Shown here one piece after another: positions 1 through 8,095 of a stretch of 64,000 nucleotides of DNA. Source of the stretch: Polyangiaceae bacterium (lineage in GTDB: Bacteria; Myxococcota_A; Polyangia; Polyangiales; Polyangiaceae); assembly GCA_025936115.1 (NCBI GenBank), contig JAICTZ010000024.1, positions 39,361-103,360 of the forward strand. Reading direction: 5' to 3'. A program made the translations under genes and the position numbers. Position 1 is the first letter of the stretch. Each line of letters starts with the position of its first letter. The notes beneath the pieces are model-generated. The model was not told the origin of the DNA. It ran no database searches and saw nothing but the letters and a program-made list of their open reading frames with translations.

Positions 1-425
1 CTCTTGGCGATACCACGCGCATCGGCGGTGCTCAGCGCACGAGCCTCAACGAGGAGCGCGAGAACCTGAAGGCCCCATAGCACCGGCACCTTCGACCGTT
101 CGCACGCGGCCCGCAGCTGTTTGTCGTTTGAAACACATGTCCATCCCTCGGCCTTTGCAATGGCAAGGCAGAGCCTGTCCTGGAAAGACAGACGGCCATC
201 CTTCGAGGTTGCCACCGACGACGCGAGCTCGAGCGAGGGCTCGTAGACCTTGATCCCCAGAGAGGCCGCCATGGTCGCGTCAATGTCGTCAACTTCCTCG
301 AACACCGGCGTCGCCACGTGTACTTCACCGACGTGTCGGGACACGAGCGTGATGATCGCCGGATCCGCTTTCGCGAAATCGATGAGCACGCACGCATCGA
401 CGATGAGGAAGCGGACGACCCCCAT
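1..425 (-). CDS. PIN-domain ribonuclease-like protein (3' end beyond window)
   Basis: Reading leftward from ATG at 425, the frame stays open to the window edge, giving at least 141 residues. The N-terminus (MGVVRFLIVDACVLIDFAK) has the first PIN acidic residue in VDACVLID. Later segments SFQDRLCLAIAKAEGW and CVSNDKQLR match the PIN core, in which acidic residues coordinate metal for RNA cleavage. The start lies 6 bp after the stop of the Xre-ImmA gene, so the two are almost certainly co-transcribed. Pairing of an Xre/ImmA protein with a PIN protein resembles toxin-antitoxin or element-regulation modules. That role is inference; the PIN fold assignment is fairly firm. The C-terminus is not visible. 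Confidence 0.8.
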   Translation of the reverse strand, partial: MGVVRFLIVDACVLIDFAKADPAIITLVSRHVGEVHVATPVFEEVDDIDATMAASLGIKVYEPSLELASSVATSKDGRLSFQDRLCLAIAKAEGWTCVSNDKQLRAACERSKVPVLWGLQVLALLVEARALSTADARGIAK

Positions 426-431
426 GGCAAC

Positions 432-1580
432 TTATGCAATCCAAGAGTTCGAAAGGCCGCGCATGGAATCGATGTCCATGCCGAGGATCTCGGCAGCCCG
501 CGACAATGAAATCTCCTCCGCCTCCACGGCCTGGCGGACGAGCCGATGGAGGCGCCCCTCAACGAAGTCGCCGGCCAGCAGATGCTCCGGCTCGTCCGCG
601 ACCCTCGCAGAGGGGCCACCGCGAAACGCGCCGGCATCCAGACCATCGGGTTCGTCGGTCTTGCCGAGAGAGTATCCCGTGAGCGACTTGTACTCCCAGT
701 GGAAGCGCGACCAGAGCTTCGAGCCGTCCGATGACTTTGCTGCAACTCGATAGAGGACAGACTGCCAGCTCATGCGGAAGAACCGCTTCAGGGTGAACAC
801 GACCTTCACGAGTGGGAGACCCCGGGCCTCCTCGAGCTTGCGATCGAACAGGTCGTCGGGCATCAGAAAATAACTCGCGAAAGTGTCGGCCTCCTTCTCC
901 TGCGAAAGGTCCTCCTCCGTTTTCGCCACGTCGTAGGCGTCGAAGTGAAGCAGTAGATGCCCCAGCTCGTGCGCAGCCGTGAAGATCCAGCGCTCGACAG
1001 AGAGTCGCTCCCACACGTTCACGACGACGGCTGGCCCTCCATCCTTCGCTGCGACGGAAAGGCCAAAAAAGCCCTCTGATGCAAGCTTCGGCGTAAACAC
1101 TTTTACGCCGTTGTTCTCGAGGACACCGCAAATGTCCCAGACCACTTCGTGCTGCCCTGCGACTGCTCGGGCAAGGTCGGCTGCTTTCCGCGGTCGGTCC
1201 GCCTTCGGCACGCCCTTGAGTTTCTCGGCAACGCTCGCGAATTTGAACTTCTCTCGCGCGTGAAGCAGCTCCTCGAGCTCGTTGTAGTCGTCGAGCCAGC
1301 GGGCGACGTCGGCGAGGAGTTCACCGCGCGTCGTCATTTTTTTCTGAGCGCGGAATCTAACGGCAGTCAGAGTGCGGACCGGTGCCAGCAGCTCTTCGAG
1401 CCGAACATCCAGCGCGCTGGCGATGCGCATCAGGGAATCAACGCGCGGCGCCGACGCTCCACTCTCGATATTTCGGTAGCCCACGCGCGAGAGTCCAGCC
1501 GCGTCCGCGACGTCCGCCTGACTCTTCCCTTTTGCGCCTCTGATCCGCCGTAGGTTCCCACTTAGGATGGTGAGGTCCAT
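432..1580 (-). CDS. Xre-family HTH regulator fused to ImmA/IrrE metallopeptidase
   Basis: A 382-residue protein. Residues ~5-65 form an Xre/cro helix-turn-helix (SQADVADAAGLSRVGYRNIE). Residues ~165-260 form a zinc peptidase of the ImmA/IrrE (M78) family with the HELGH zinc-binding motif and a downstream EADTFASYFLMP segment. In ICEBs1-like elements ImmA cleaves the ImmR repressor to induce excision; here both activities sit in one chain. The C-terminal ~80 residues (LSRAAEILGMDIDSMRG) look like an added helical tail. It is followed after 6 bp by a PIN-domain gene. A perfect palindrome 26 bp upstream of its start is a likely autoregulatory operator. It probably controls the mobile element or the PIN partner; that role is inferred. 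Confidence 0.88.
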   Translation of the reverse strand: MDLTILSGNLRRIRGAKGKSQADVADAAGLSRVGYRNIESGASAPRVDSLMRIASALDVRLEELLAPVRTLTAVRFRAQKKMTTRGELLADVARWLDDYNELEELLHAREKFKFASVAEKLKGVPKADRPRKAADLARAVAGQHEVVWDICGVLENNGVKVFTPKLASEGFFGLSVAAKDGGPAVVVNVWERLSVERWIFTAAHELGHLLLHFDAYDVAKTEEDLSQEKEADTFASYFLMPDDLFDRKLEEARGLPLVKVVFTLKRFFRMSWQSVLYRVAAKSSDGSKLWSRFHWEYKSLTGYSLGKTDEPDGLDAGAFRGGPSARVADEPEHLLAGDFVEGRLHRLVRQAVEAEEISLSRAAEILGMDIDSMRGLSNSWIA

Positions 1581-1605
1581 GATTTCGCCATGTCCCTATT
1601 CTGCC

Positions 1606-1630
1606 CACCTTGACAGAACTCGTCAAGGTG
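1606..1630. promoter_or_regulatory. Perfect inverted repeat, operator candidate between divergent genes
   Basis: Arms CACCTTGAC (1606-1614) and GTCAAGGTG (1622-1630) are exact reverse complements around a 7-bp spacer. The site lies between the divergent Xre-ImmA gene (start 1580) and the ubiquitin-like cassette (start 1713). Size and position fit an Xre dimer operator able to control one or both transcripts. Confidence 0.6.
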
Positions 1631-1712
1631 ACAAGTTTACTGGCGTAGCGAGCAAAATCGGTTGACCGCGCCATCCCGGCGCCACCCAGATCCAGCCGCT
1701 CCAGGCCCCAAA

Positions 1713-2012
1713 ATGTCCCATGAAAACCCGCCGAACCGAGAGCTACGCGTCGTAGTCCACTATCCCCCCGCCGCTCAACCCTACCGCAAGCACGCGCCGC
1801 CAACGGAAACGGTTGGGCAGCTCAAGACCCACGTCTTGGATGCCTTCGACCTGAAGGAGGGACCGCAGCCCGACGGCAGCAACGTGACCTACACCCTCTA
1901 TCACGGGAAGACGCCGCTCGAGAACATGCAGGAGACGCTCGGCGCGCTTGCTGGCCACTCCGACGAGTTGCAGCTCAAGCTCTCGCAGCAGATCACCCAA
2001 GGCGCGGCGTGA
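1713..2012 (+). CDS. Ubiquitin-like beta-grasp protein (Ubl) of a bacterial conjugation cassette
   Basis: A 99-residue protein starting MSHENPPNRELRVVVHY. A TTG at 1662 would add 17 Pro/Arg-rich residues, so the ATG at 1713 is preferred. Alternating hydrophobic strands (RELRVVVHY, VTYTLYHGK, ELQLKLSQQ) around a helix (TVGQLKTHVLDAFDL) fit the single beta-grasp domain of bacterial Ubl proteins encoded beside E1/E2/JAB genes. The C-terminus ends QGAA, not the classical Gly-Gly, so maturation or linkage chemistry may differ. The stop overlaps the GTG start of the E2-like gene (GTGA), indicating translational coupling. The assignment rests on both context and fold pattern; sequence identity to ubiquitin is low. 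Confidence 0.78.
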   Translation: MSHENPPNRELRVVVHYPPAAQPYRKHAPPTETVGQLKTHVLDAFDLKEGPQPDGSNVTYTLYHGKTPLENMQETLGALAGHSDELQLKLSQQITQGAA

Positions 2013-2449
2013 CGCCGCCGGAGCTCTCGGCCATCAACCTCGACTCCGACTACGATGAGGCGCTCGGTACACCGGACGCCTCTCGCTGGTCGCTGGAGAA
2101 GGCCGCCCCGTTGGAGATCCTCGCCACGATGAGTCCGGCGGCGGTGACGGCCGAGAAGTTCCAAGCTCGGTTCTTGTGGAGCTCGTATCCCGACGAACCC
2201 CCGTCCATGAAGTTTCGCGACCCGGCGAGCGGGCGACTCGATCTCCCTTCCGCTTGGCCGCAGGTGCGTGGCTTCCGACCGCCGAGCTTGGATGCGTGCG
2301 TGAACTGGTGCCTGGAGGGCTTCGCGATCCATCCTGAGTGGCGGCAGGACGCTCGCTTTCGATGGATGACTGACGGGAATGTTCTGCTGAAGGTTCTGCG
2401 GACCCTTCAAAGCGAACTCGACGACTACTTCACCGGGAGGCATCCGTGA
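2009..2449 (+). CDS. E2-like ubiquitin-conjugating enzyme (prokaryotic E2 family)
   Basis: A 146-residue protein with GTG start in a 4-bp GTGA overlap. The segment YPDEPPSMKF (residues 60-69) matches the E2-fold signature YPxxPP followed by a hydrophobic strand. Downstream, DACVNWCLEGF and HPEW sit where E2 enzymes carry the catalytic Cys and a following Trp/Pro; C97 and C101 are the candidate active-site residues. The terminal helix (VLLKVLRTLQSELDDYF) matches the E2 C-terminal helix. Its partners would be the E1-like protein, which loads it, and the Ubl. No canonical HPN tripeptide is present, as in other prokaryotic E2-like families. Function is inferred from fold signature and operon context. 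Confidence 0.75.
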   Translation: MTPPELSAINLDSDYDEALGTPDASRWSLEKAAPLEILATMSPAAVTAEKFQARFLWSSYPDEPPSMKFRDPASGRLDLPSAWPQVRGFRPPSLDACVNWCLEGFAIHPEWRQDARFRWMTDGNVLLKVLRTLQSELDDYFTGRHP

Positions 2450-2985
2450 ATCCCAAGTTTTTCCCCGCTGTAGACACGTGGCGGGTGCCGCGCGAGGCGC
2501 TAGAGGCGTCCGTTCGCGAGATGGCGCGCGACGGGATCCACGGGAACGAGGGGATCGCTCTCTGGTTGGGCACGAGGGAAGGAGGGGTCGTGACCATCAC
2601 CCACGTCGTTTGCGTGCGGGGGCAGGACGTGGTGCGCGAGCCAGCCTATCTCAGCGTCGGCTCTGCAACGCTCAATGAAGTCGGCGACGTGGCGATCGAG
2701 CACGGGGTGACATTCGTCGGCCAAATTCATTCGCACGGGCCTCGCTTCGGTGTCGACCTGTCTCCCACGGACCGACGCTTCGGCGTGGCTGTCCCCTACT
2801 TCTTGTCCCTCGTTGCTCCGGACTATGCGCTTCGCACGCACATCTCGTTGGACGCTTGTGGCGTGCATGTCTTCGAACCGGCCAACGGCTTTCGCCGACT
2901 CGGCGGGCACGAGATCACCGAACGGCTCGCTGTTGTTGAGGACACCGAGGTCACCGAGATCACCGTGGGCCAACCAACGCCATGA
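2446..2985 (+). CDS. JAB/JAMM metalloprotease (deubiquitinase-like)
   Basis: A 179-residue Mov34/MPN-type protein. The JAMM motif is complete: HSH at residues 95-97, then S106 and D109 in LSPTD, with an upstream Glu (E35, GNEGIALWLG) as the likely general base. JAMM proteins of this kind cut isopeptide or peptide bonds next to a Ubl; in bacterial cassettes they mature the Ubl or remove it from targets. The gene overlaps both neighbours by 4 bp (GTGA at its start, ATGA at its end), placing it between E2 and E1 in one translationally coupled unit. The Ubl here lacks a tail beyond QGAA, so a deconjugating rather than maturing role is more likely. Confidence 0.88.
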   Translation: MNPKFFPAVDTWRVPREALEASVREMARDGIHGNEGIALWLGTREGGVVTITHVVCVRGQDVVREPAYLSVGSATLNEVGDVAIEHGVTFVGQIHSHGPRFGVDLSPTDRRFGVAVPYFLSLVAPDYALRTHISLDACGVHVFEPANGFRRLGGHEITERLAVVEDTEVTEITVGQPTP

Positions 2986-4457
2986 CTGGAGCCGCGTTCA
3001 GCCGGATCACCGCGACCGCGAGCCGTCTCGGTGATGATGCAACCGATCGCCATCGATTTCTCGACAAGCGAGTGCTGTTGACGGGGGAACCGGCCACGCT
3101 CGCGACCGAGAACGGCCGCGACTGCCTACTTGCATCGCTGCAGCTTCTGCCTCGCATCTGCACAAACGTTTCGGTCGCCTTACCCGAGGGCGTCCTGCTC
3201 GACAAGGCGCGGGAGGTAGCCGCTCACATAGCCTTCGAACAGCAAGTCCACTTCATCCCGGTGGAACAGGAGCACGGGCCTTTTGACTCGGTATTGAACG
3301 TCGGTACTCGGGCGCGTTCTGACCGGCCGTGGACCGTGATCAACAACGACGGCTGGCTGGCTCGAGTCTCGTCCGGCGGAAATGATCTTCGCACCCCGAC
3401 GGGGCAGACCAACCCCGTCTCGGCCCTCGCGGCTGCTTCGCTCGGGGCTGCCGATACGTTCAAGCGCTTGTTGGGCGTGCGCCCGAGCAAGGCACCGTTG
3501 TTTCGCGACTTGAGCTGGAGCCTGCACACCTACGAGGTCACCGATGACGTGGGCCCGTCGCTGCCCGTCGTCGTGCCCGTTAACCTGCTACTCGGTGGCG
3601 TTGGGGCGATCGGCAACGGCGTCGTCCACCTGCTGAGCCGACTCCCGCTCCGCGGCTATGTCGCCGCCGTCGACGGGCAGACGTTCGGGCAAGAGAACCT
3701 CGGCACCTGTATTCTTATCGGGCCGGCGGATCTCGGTACGCCAAAAGCGAAGCTCGCCGAGCGGTGGCTGTCGGGACGCACCTCGGTCCAAGGCTTCCAT
3801 GAGCCGCTTGAAGTCTTCGTTCGTCGCCTCGGGGGCGAACTGGCGTATCCGAACGTGATCATCGGCGCGCTCGACAACATCGACGCACGCCATACCTTGC
3901 AGGACCTTTGGCCGGACCTGATGCTGGACGGCGCGATCGGCCCGTTCTTGTGCCAGGTTAGCCGCCACCCGATTGGTGGGGACATCGCGTGCGTGCGGTG
4001 CCTCTTTCGCCACCCCGCTGGCGAACGTGCCGAGGTAGTGGCAAGCCGCGCCACTGGCTTGACCATTGAGCGGGCCGTCATGCCCGACGACACCGTCAGC
4101 GAGGCCGATGTTGCGGCAGCACCGCCCACGAGGCGCGAGTGGCTCGCGAACCGGCTCGGAAAGCCGATCTGCTCTGTGATCTCCGAGGCGACCACGCTCG
4201 AACTATCGGACGGAAAGCGCGAAGGCTTCGAGCCATCGGTTCCTTTCGTAGCAACCCTGGCGTCGAGCATGGTCGTCGCCGAACTCGTTCGAGCAGCAAC
4301 GGATCCCCAGTCCCCGATTGAGCCGCGTTTTCAGTTCGATGTGCTTCGCGGGCCGGCGAATGGCCAGTTCCTGCCGCAGGAACGCCGTCGAGACTGCTAT
4401 TGCACCACGCGCGCGCGGTCGGTCGCCAAATGGCGTGAGACGCGCCGTGCCGGGTGA
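2982..4457 (+). CDS. E1-like ThiF-family adenylating enzyme of the Ubl cassette
   Basis: A 491-residue protein. The ThiF/E1 Rossmann core occupies residues ~195-440: GGVGAIGN (205-212) is the nucleotide-binding loop, D231 follows strand 2, and ALDNIDARHTLQ carries the conserved Asp/Asn/Arg. CVRC (337-340) and CYC (472-474) likely bind structural zinc. C397 in GKPICSVISEAT is the candidate catalytic Cys. The first ~190 residues form a separate alpha/beta domain (RVLLTGEPATL, FDSVLNVGTRAR) without a clear P-loop, perhaps a degenerate adenylation half. It should activate the Ubl with ATP and pass it to the E2-like protein. It is the last gene of the four-gene unit; about 350 bp then separate it from the convergent helicase gene. 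Confidence 0.85.
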   Translation: MTGAAFSRITATASRLGDDATDRHRFLDKRVLLTGEPATLATENGRDCLLASLQLLPRICTNVSVALPEGVLLDKAREVAAHIAFEQQVHFIPVEQEHGPFDSVLNVGTRARSDRPWTVINNDGWLARVSSGGNDLRTPTGQTNPVSALAAASLGAADTFKRLLGVRPSKAPLFRDLSWSLHTYEVTDDVGPSLPVVVPVNLLLGGVGAIGNGVVHLLSRLPLRGYVAAVDGQTFGQENLGTCILIGPADLGTPKAKLAERWLSGRTSVQGFHEPLEVFVRRLGGELAYPNVIIGALDNIDARHTLQDLWPDLMLDGAIGPFLCQVSRHPIGGDIACVRCLFRHPAGERAEVVASRATGLTIERAVMPDDTVSEADVAAAPPTRREWLANRLGKPICSVISEATTLELSDGKREGFEPSVPFVATLASSMVVAELVRAATDPQSPIEPRFQFDVLRGPANGQFLPQERRRDCYCTTRARSVAKWRETRRAG

Positions 4458-4483
4458 ACGCTCGGTCAAGCGGCGACCGGCGT

Positions 4484-4510
4484 GTCACCACTGGTCACCA
4501 CTGGTCACCA
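4484..4510. repeat. Short tandem repeat of GTCACCACTG
   Basis: The 10-bp unit GTCACCACTG occurs at 4484-4493 and 4494-4503, and its first seven bases recur at 4504-4510. It lies just after the E1-like gene. It could be a regulatory or slippage-prone site; no function is evident. Confidence 0.6.
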
Positions 4511-4575
4511 CGGAAACCACGCCAATCCGTGTGACCTCGCACAACTGAATCCCGCGAGCGGTCGATCCAGGCCCT

Positions 4576-4809
4576 GTGAAGGGCGCGGAAGTCTCAAGTT
4601 GCGGGCGATTCATTGTGATCGACGGGCTCCACATCGATCGTCACGTCTTTGCCGTTCTGGCTCGCTGGGCCAACAACCGAGGCCTGTGCATGCAGGACGC
4701 AATCCAGCTCGCCGTCTGCGCCTTCAACGAGCGCAATCACGACCCATGCAACGCCGACGATGGCGCCCCCGTGCCGGTCCTGGCCGCACGCCTTCGACGC
4801 GTCGATTGA
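4576..4809 (+). CDS. Small hypothetical protein
   Basis: A 77-residue frame with GTG start, third-position GC of about 75%, consistent with coding. The sequence has a helical core (HVFAVLARWANNRG, MQDAIQLAVCAFNER) and three Cys. It ends 4 bp before the convergent helicase gene stop. The helical core is loosely reminiscent of small DNA-binding or antitoxin-like proteins, but no family is recognised. It could be a fifth member of the Ubl transcript or an element-specific orphan. Confidence 0.45.
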   Translation: MKGAEVSSCGRFIVIDGLHIDRHVFAVLARWANNRGLCMQDAIQLAVCAFNERNHDPCNADDGAPVPVLAARLRRVD

Positions 4810-4813
4810 TCCC

Positions 4814-7800
4814 CTATGCTCCGTGCCCTCGAAACGGAAGCACCACGGTCGCATCCGGCTTCTTCGCATTCCTTACCGCGTAGATCCGCACGAACGCGCC
4901 TTCCGTCTCCGGCGCCATCACGTCAAAGCCGAGCCGACCTAACTTCGAGATGAACTTGCTGAGGTCGTCGAAATACTTCGCCGGTTCCCAGATATGGACC
5001 CAGCCGTCCAACCTCAGGCAGCGGTGCGCCTCCCGCACGTAGTCGGTGAAGTTCGCGCCCATGAGGGACAGGCAGAAGATCGCGATGTCCAGGGCGCCGT
5101 CGTCGAGAGGGACATGGGCGATGTCGCAAGCCGTCACGCGGTGGTCGATGGCGACGTGGTCGAAGCTGTGGACCTGATGGCGGTCCGAGACCTCTGCGCC
5201 GATGAATGCCTCGCCGCAGCCAAAGTCGCCGACAACGAGACCCTCACGCTCGGAGAGCCAGCGGATTTCCTCCTTGTAGGGAACGACCGGCCACGACTCG
5301 CGCAGCTGGCGGTACATGGTGTGGTAGTGCGCCCATTCCTCGGGGTTCTGCGCGAGTCGCGCGTGCGTTGAGTCGCTCGTCGACGCGTACCAGCGGTTGT
5401 TCATCTTCGAGAAGTCGCCGTAGCGCGCGTTGCGGCGGTCGACTTCGCTCGGTTCACCCGACAGCGGGATCTTGATCACAGGCCGCTGGACCTCATTGAC
5501 CTTGCCGGTCTCGAGGCGCGTGAGCCAGTCCATGATGTCCTGCTGCGCTTGAGCTGGGGTACGAAGGTTACCCTCGGGCACGACACCGTCCACGGCAGCG
5601 TCGGCGATTGACTTCTTGTACTCGAGGCGCTGGAGTTTAGACTCGCAGTACGACCAGCGCTCACCCTTCACCATCGCGAACGTCACCGGGATGACGACGC
5701 TGACTTTGTCGAAGCGGCTGCCCTGCCGGTACAGGCGGCCGACGAGTTGCTCGTATTCGGCGTTCGTCCAAGGCAGCGAGTTGATGATCAGCTTGTTGCA
5801 AACGTGCTGGAGTCCGTTGACCCCCGTGCCGACGCGGCTCGATGCGATCAGGACATCGATGTTGCCGTCTGGGTTGAGGAACTCGTCAAGGTGACTATCG
5901 TCGGTGTCGCCGGTCAGGAGCCCCACGCGAAAGCCGGCGTTCTTGACGGCCTCGCGGAGCGGGCCCGCGATTCCGTCGACGTAGTGGGTGTAAATGAGCG
6001 TCTTCTCGTTCGGGGACAAGTGCGCGAGGATCGTTGGTGTGCGGAGCCGGGTCAGAACCTGCTCGAGCTGCAGCACGGTCCCGCGGCCCACTTCGCGGAT
6101 GTCGTCGAGCGACGACTCACAGTCGATCTCTTCCTTATGGACGTCGAGTTGGATCTTGTAGTCGGGCTTCCAGCGCGTACCGAGCGTAACGAGTCGCTGG
6201 TAAAGCCGCATGCAATTCTGGACCGTCGCGCGTGTCTCGAGATCGTCGTGGCGATGGCCGGTGATCAGCTCAACGAGGCTCTTCCCCTCCTGCAGGGTAT
6301 TGATGACGGGCGTCCCGCTCATGCCGAGCACACACAGATCCGCGCTCTTCTTGCCCGCCTCGAGGATCAAACCTTGAACGAGCCGCTTGCGTTTGGACAT
6401 CACCGCGCCGGCGTCGCGCTGCTTGGCGTAGTGAATCTCGTCGACGACGACGAAATCGACAAGGTTCCGGTCCAGGAAGCCGACCAGCTCGGCCTCTGAA
6501 GTCGGTTGCTGGAAGTGCTCGTAGTTGAGGACCAAGTAACGCGACGACGTCTCCGGGGAGTCCGTCCACTCTGGATGCCAGGTCTTCTTCGCCACTTCGG
6601 AGGCCGGGAACGCCCCCTTGATCTCGTTCTCCCAGTTGTCGACCACGGCGTTGGGACAGCAGATCACGGTCAGGGTGGCCCCGGTGACGCGCGTCGCGAC
6701 GATGGCGCTCAATGTCTTGCCGGCGCCCATACCAGACCAGTTCCCGAACCGACGCTCGTTGCGCACTGATACGGCAACGCGACGCTGCATCAGGTTCGGC
6801 GGTGTGACCGGAGCCTTCGCGGCGGGACGGAAGGCATACCCGGCGGGCAGCTCGAGCGCCTCTGCCTCATCGAACTCGAGCAGGAACCTATCGCGGACGA
6901 GCGTCGAATAGACGTCTCCCTTGAACGTCGCTGCCTGCTCGCGTGCTTCCTTCGCATCGATGTAAGCGTGGCGCCAGATCTTCGCCTTCGCACTATCGAG
7001 TAAGAATTTCACCGTCTCGGCGTCGGCATTCGCGATCAGGGCGTTGTCGAGCGCTGCAAGGGCATCCTGGGCCTTGACGATGGGCAGCTCGTTCTCTGCG
7101 TCCGCGACTGGAGTTGCCGATGGCCCCGTGGCGTCAATCTCTCGGCTGACGTCGACGTCTACCCGCTCACCTGCATCGACCGGCTCAGGAGCCGCCGGCA
7201 GCGCGAACGGATCAACCACTGCCGCTGGTTTCGGCGCCTGCCGGCCGTCCACGATCTCGAGCGTGAACGCCTCATCCGCCGCGAACCGATCAACGAGCGA
7301 AGGTCTGCCCTGGACAAATTTCTCGAGTTCTTCCCGCGGGAACCGCCCAGTCGAGATTGCCATGGCGAAAGGACGCGACTCCTTGTCGGCGAAGGCGCCG
7401 GCCTGCATGGCGAGGGCGAACAACTCGCTAGGGCTGAACGCAGAGACGTGGGAGAGAAGCGATTGCACGAACGCTCGGATGTTCTCGAGCGACCAACCGC
7501 CGTAACACGCGGGGCATCTGCGGCTGCCTCGCGCGCGGGAGCGAACGGTTGCCTGATACTCGTGTCCGTTCGGACAGAGCCACCACGCGTTCATGATGTG
7601 GTCGGCGTCGACCTGCGCGGGCGTCACCGCGCCGTTTCGATTCGGGTGCCACTCGGCCGCGACCGCCGTGCACTTAGCGGCCAGGGATTTCTCGGCGACC
7701 GTGCAGACGGGGCAGGTCGAGTCTCTCATCATGAGCAGCGGCGGGCGCTGAAAGTCGTGCCCCTTGGCGCATCGCCACCAGGCGCTGCCAGCATGCGCCG

Positions 7801-8083
7801 CATCCACCACAGTCGGTGAGAGGTCACCATTCTTGTCTGGATTCCAAAGCGGCACGAGGCTCGGCCGAGCCTTGGCGATCGAATTCGCGGTCGGACCGCG
7901 GCGACAGTCCGGGCACGACGAGTCGCTCAGCATGCTGCGCGGCGAGCGTTGAAACGAGTGACCGTGCTCGCAGCGCCACCATGCGGCGCGGAAGCTCCGC
8001 ACCGGAACGGTCCCCGCGGCACCGTTCTTCTTGTCGTCCCAGAGCTTGCTCAGCTTCGGATGGACCGCAATTGACTCAGCCAC
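4814..8083 (-). CDS. Zinc-ribbon / SNF2-type helicase / Rrp8-like methyltransferase fusion
   Basis: A 1089-residue protein. The first ~200 residues contain three tandem treble-clef zinc ribbons of the DUF4379 type (AWWRCEHGHSFQ with CPDC; AWWRCAKGHDFQ with CPVC; AWWLCPNGHEYQ with CPAC). Residues ~430-880 are a superfamily 2 helicase/translocase: Walker A GMGAGKTLSAIVA, DEIH box, and a C-terminal lobe with GTGVNGLQ and QLVGRLYRQGSR. The last ~150 residues form a class I methyltransferase resembling eukaryotic Rrp8 (VVGDFGCGEAF, TACDIAHVPL, FCLSLMGANF, REAHRCLRLDGW). The helicase part suggests DNA remodelling in a restriction or defence setting; the methyltransferase substrate is unknown. Its start is 12 bp after the stop of the MmeI-like gene, so the two are one operon and probably one complex. 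Confidence 0.85.
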   Translation of the reverse strand: MAESIAVHPKLSKLWDDKKNGAAGTVPVRSFRAAWWRCEHGHSFQRSPRSMLSDSSCPDCRRGPTANSIAKARPSLVPLWNPDKNGDLSPTVVDAAHAGSAWWRCAKGHDFQRPPLLMMRDSTCPVCTVAEKSLAAKCTAVAAEWHPNRNGAVTPAQVDADHIMNAWWLCPNGHEYQATVRSRARGSRRCPACYGGWSLENIRAFVQSLLSHVSAFSPSELFALAMQAGAFADKESRPFAMAISTGRFPREELEKFVQGRPSLVDRFAADEAFTLEIVDGRQAPKPAAVVDPFALPAAPEPVDAGERVDVDVSREIDATGPSATPVADAENELPIVKAQDALAALDNALIANADAETVKFLLDSAKAKIWRHAYIDAKEAREQAATFKGDVYSTLVRDRFLLEFDEAEALELPAGYAFRPAAKAPVTPPNLMQRRVAVSVRNERRFGNWSGMGAGKTLSAIVATRVTGATLTVICCPNAVVDNWENEIKGAFPASEVAKKTWHPEWTDSPETSSRYLVLNYEHFQQPTSEAELVGFLDRNLVDFVVVDEIHYAKQRDAGAVMSKRKRLVQGLILEAGKKSADLCVLGMSGTPVINTLQEGKSLVELITGHRHDDLETRATVQNCMRLYQRLVTLGTRWKPDYKIQLDVHKEEIDCESSLDDIREVGRGTVLQLEQVLTRLRTPTILAHLSPNEKTLIYTHYVDGIAGPLREAVKNAGFRVGLLTGDTDDSHLDEFLNPDGNIDVLIASSRVGTGVNGLQHVCNKLIINSLPWTNAEYEQLVGRLYRQGSRFDKVSVVIPVTFAMVKGERWSYCESKLQRLEYKKSIADAAVDGVVPEGNLRTPAQAQQDIMDWLTRLETGKVNEVQRPVIKIPLSGEPSEVDRRNARYGDFSKMNNRWYASTSDSTHARLAQNPEEWAHYHTMYRQLRESWPVVPYKEEIRWLSEREGLVVGDFGCGEAFIGAEVSDRHQVHSFDHVAIDHRVTACDIAHVPLDDGALDIAIFCLSLMGANFTDYVREAHRCLRLDGWVHIWEPAKYFDDLSKFISKLGRLGFDVMAPETEGAFVRIYAVRNAKKPDATVVLPFRGHGA

Positions 8084-8095
8084 GTGCTCCCTCCA

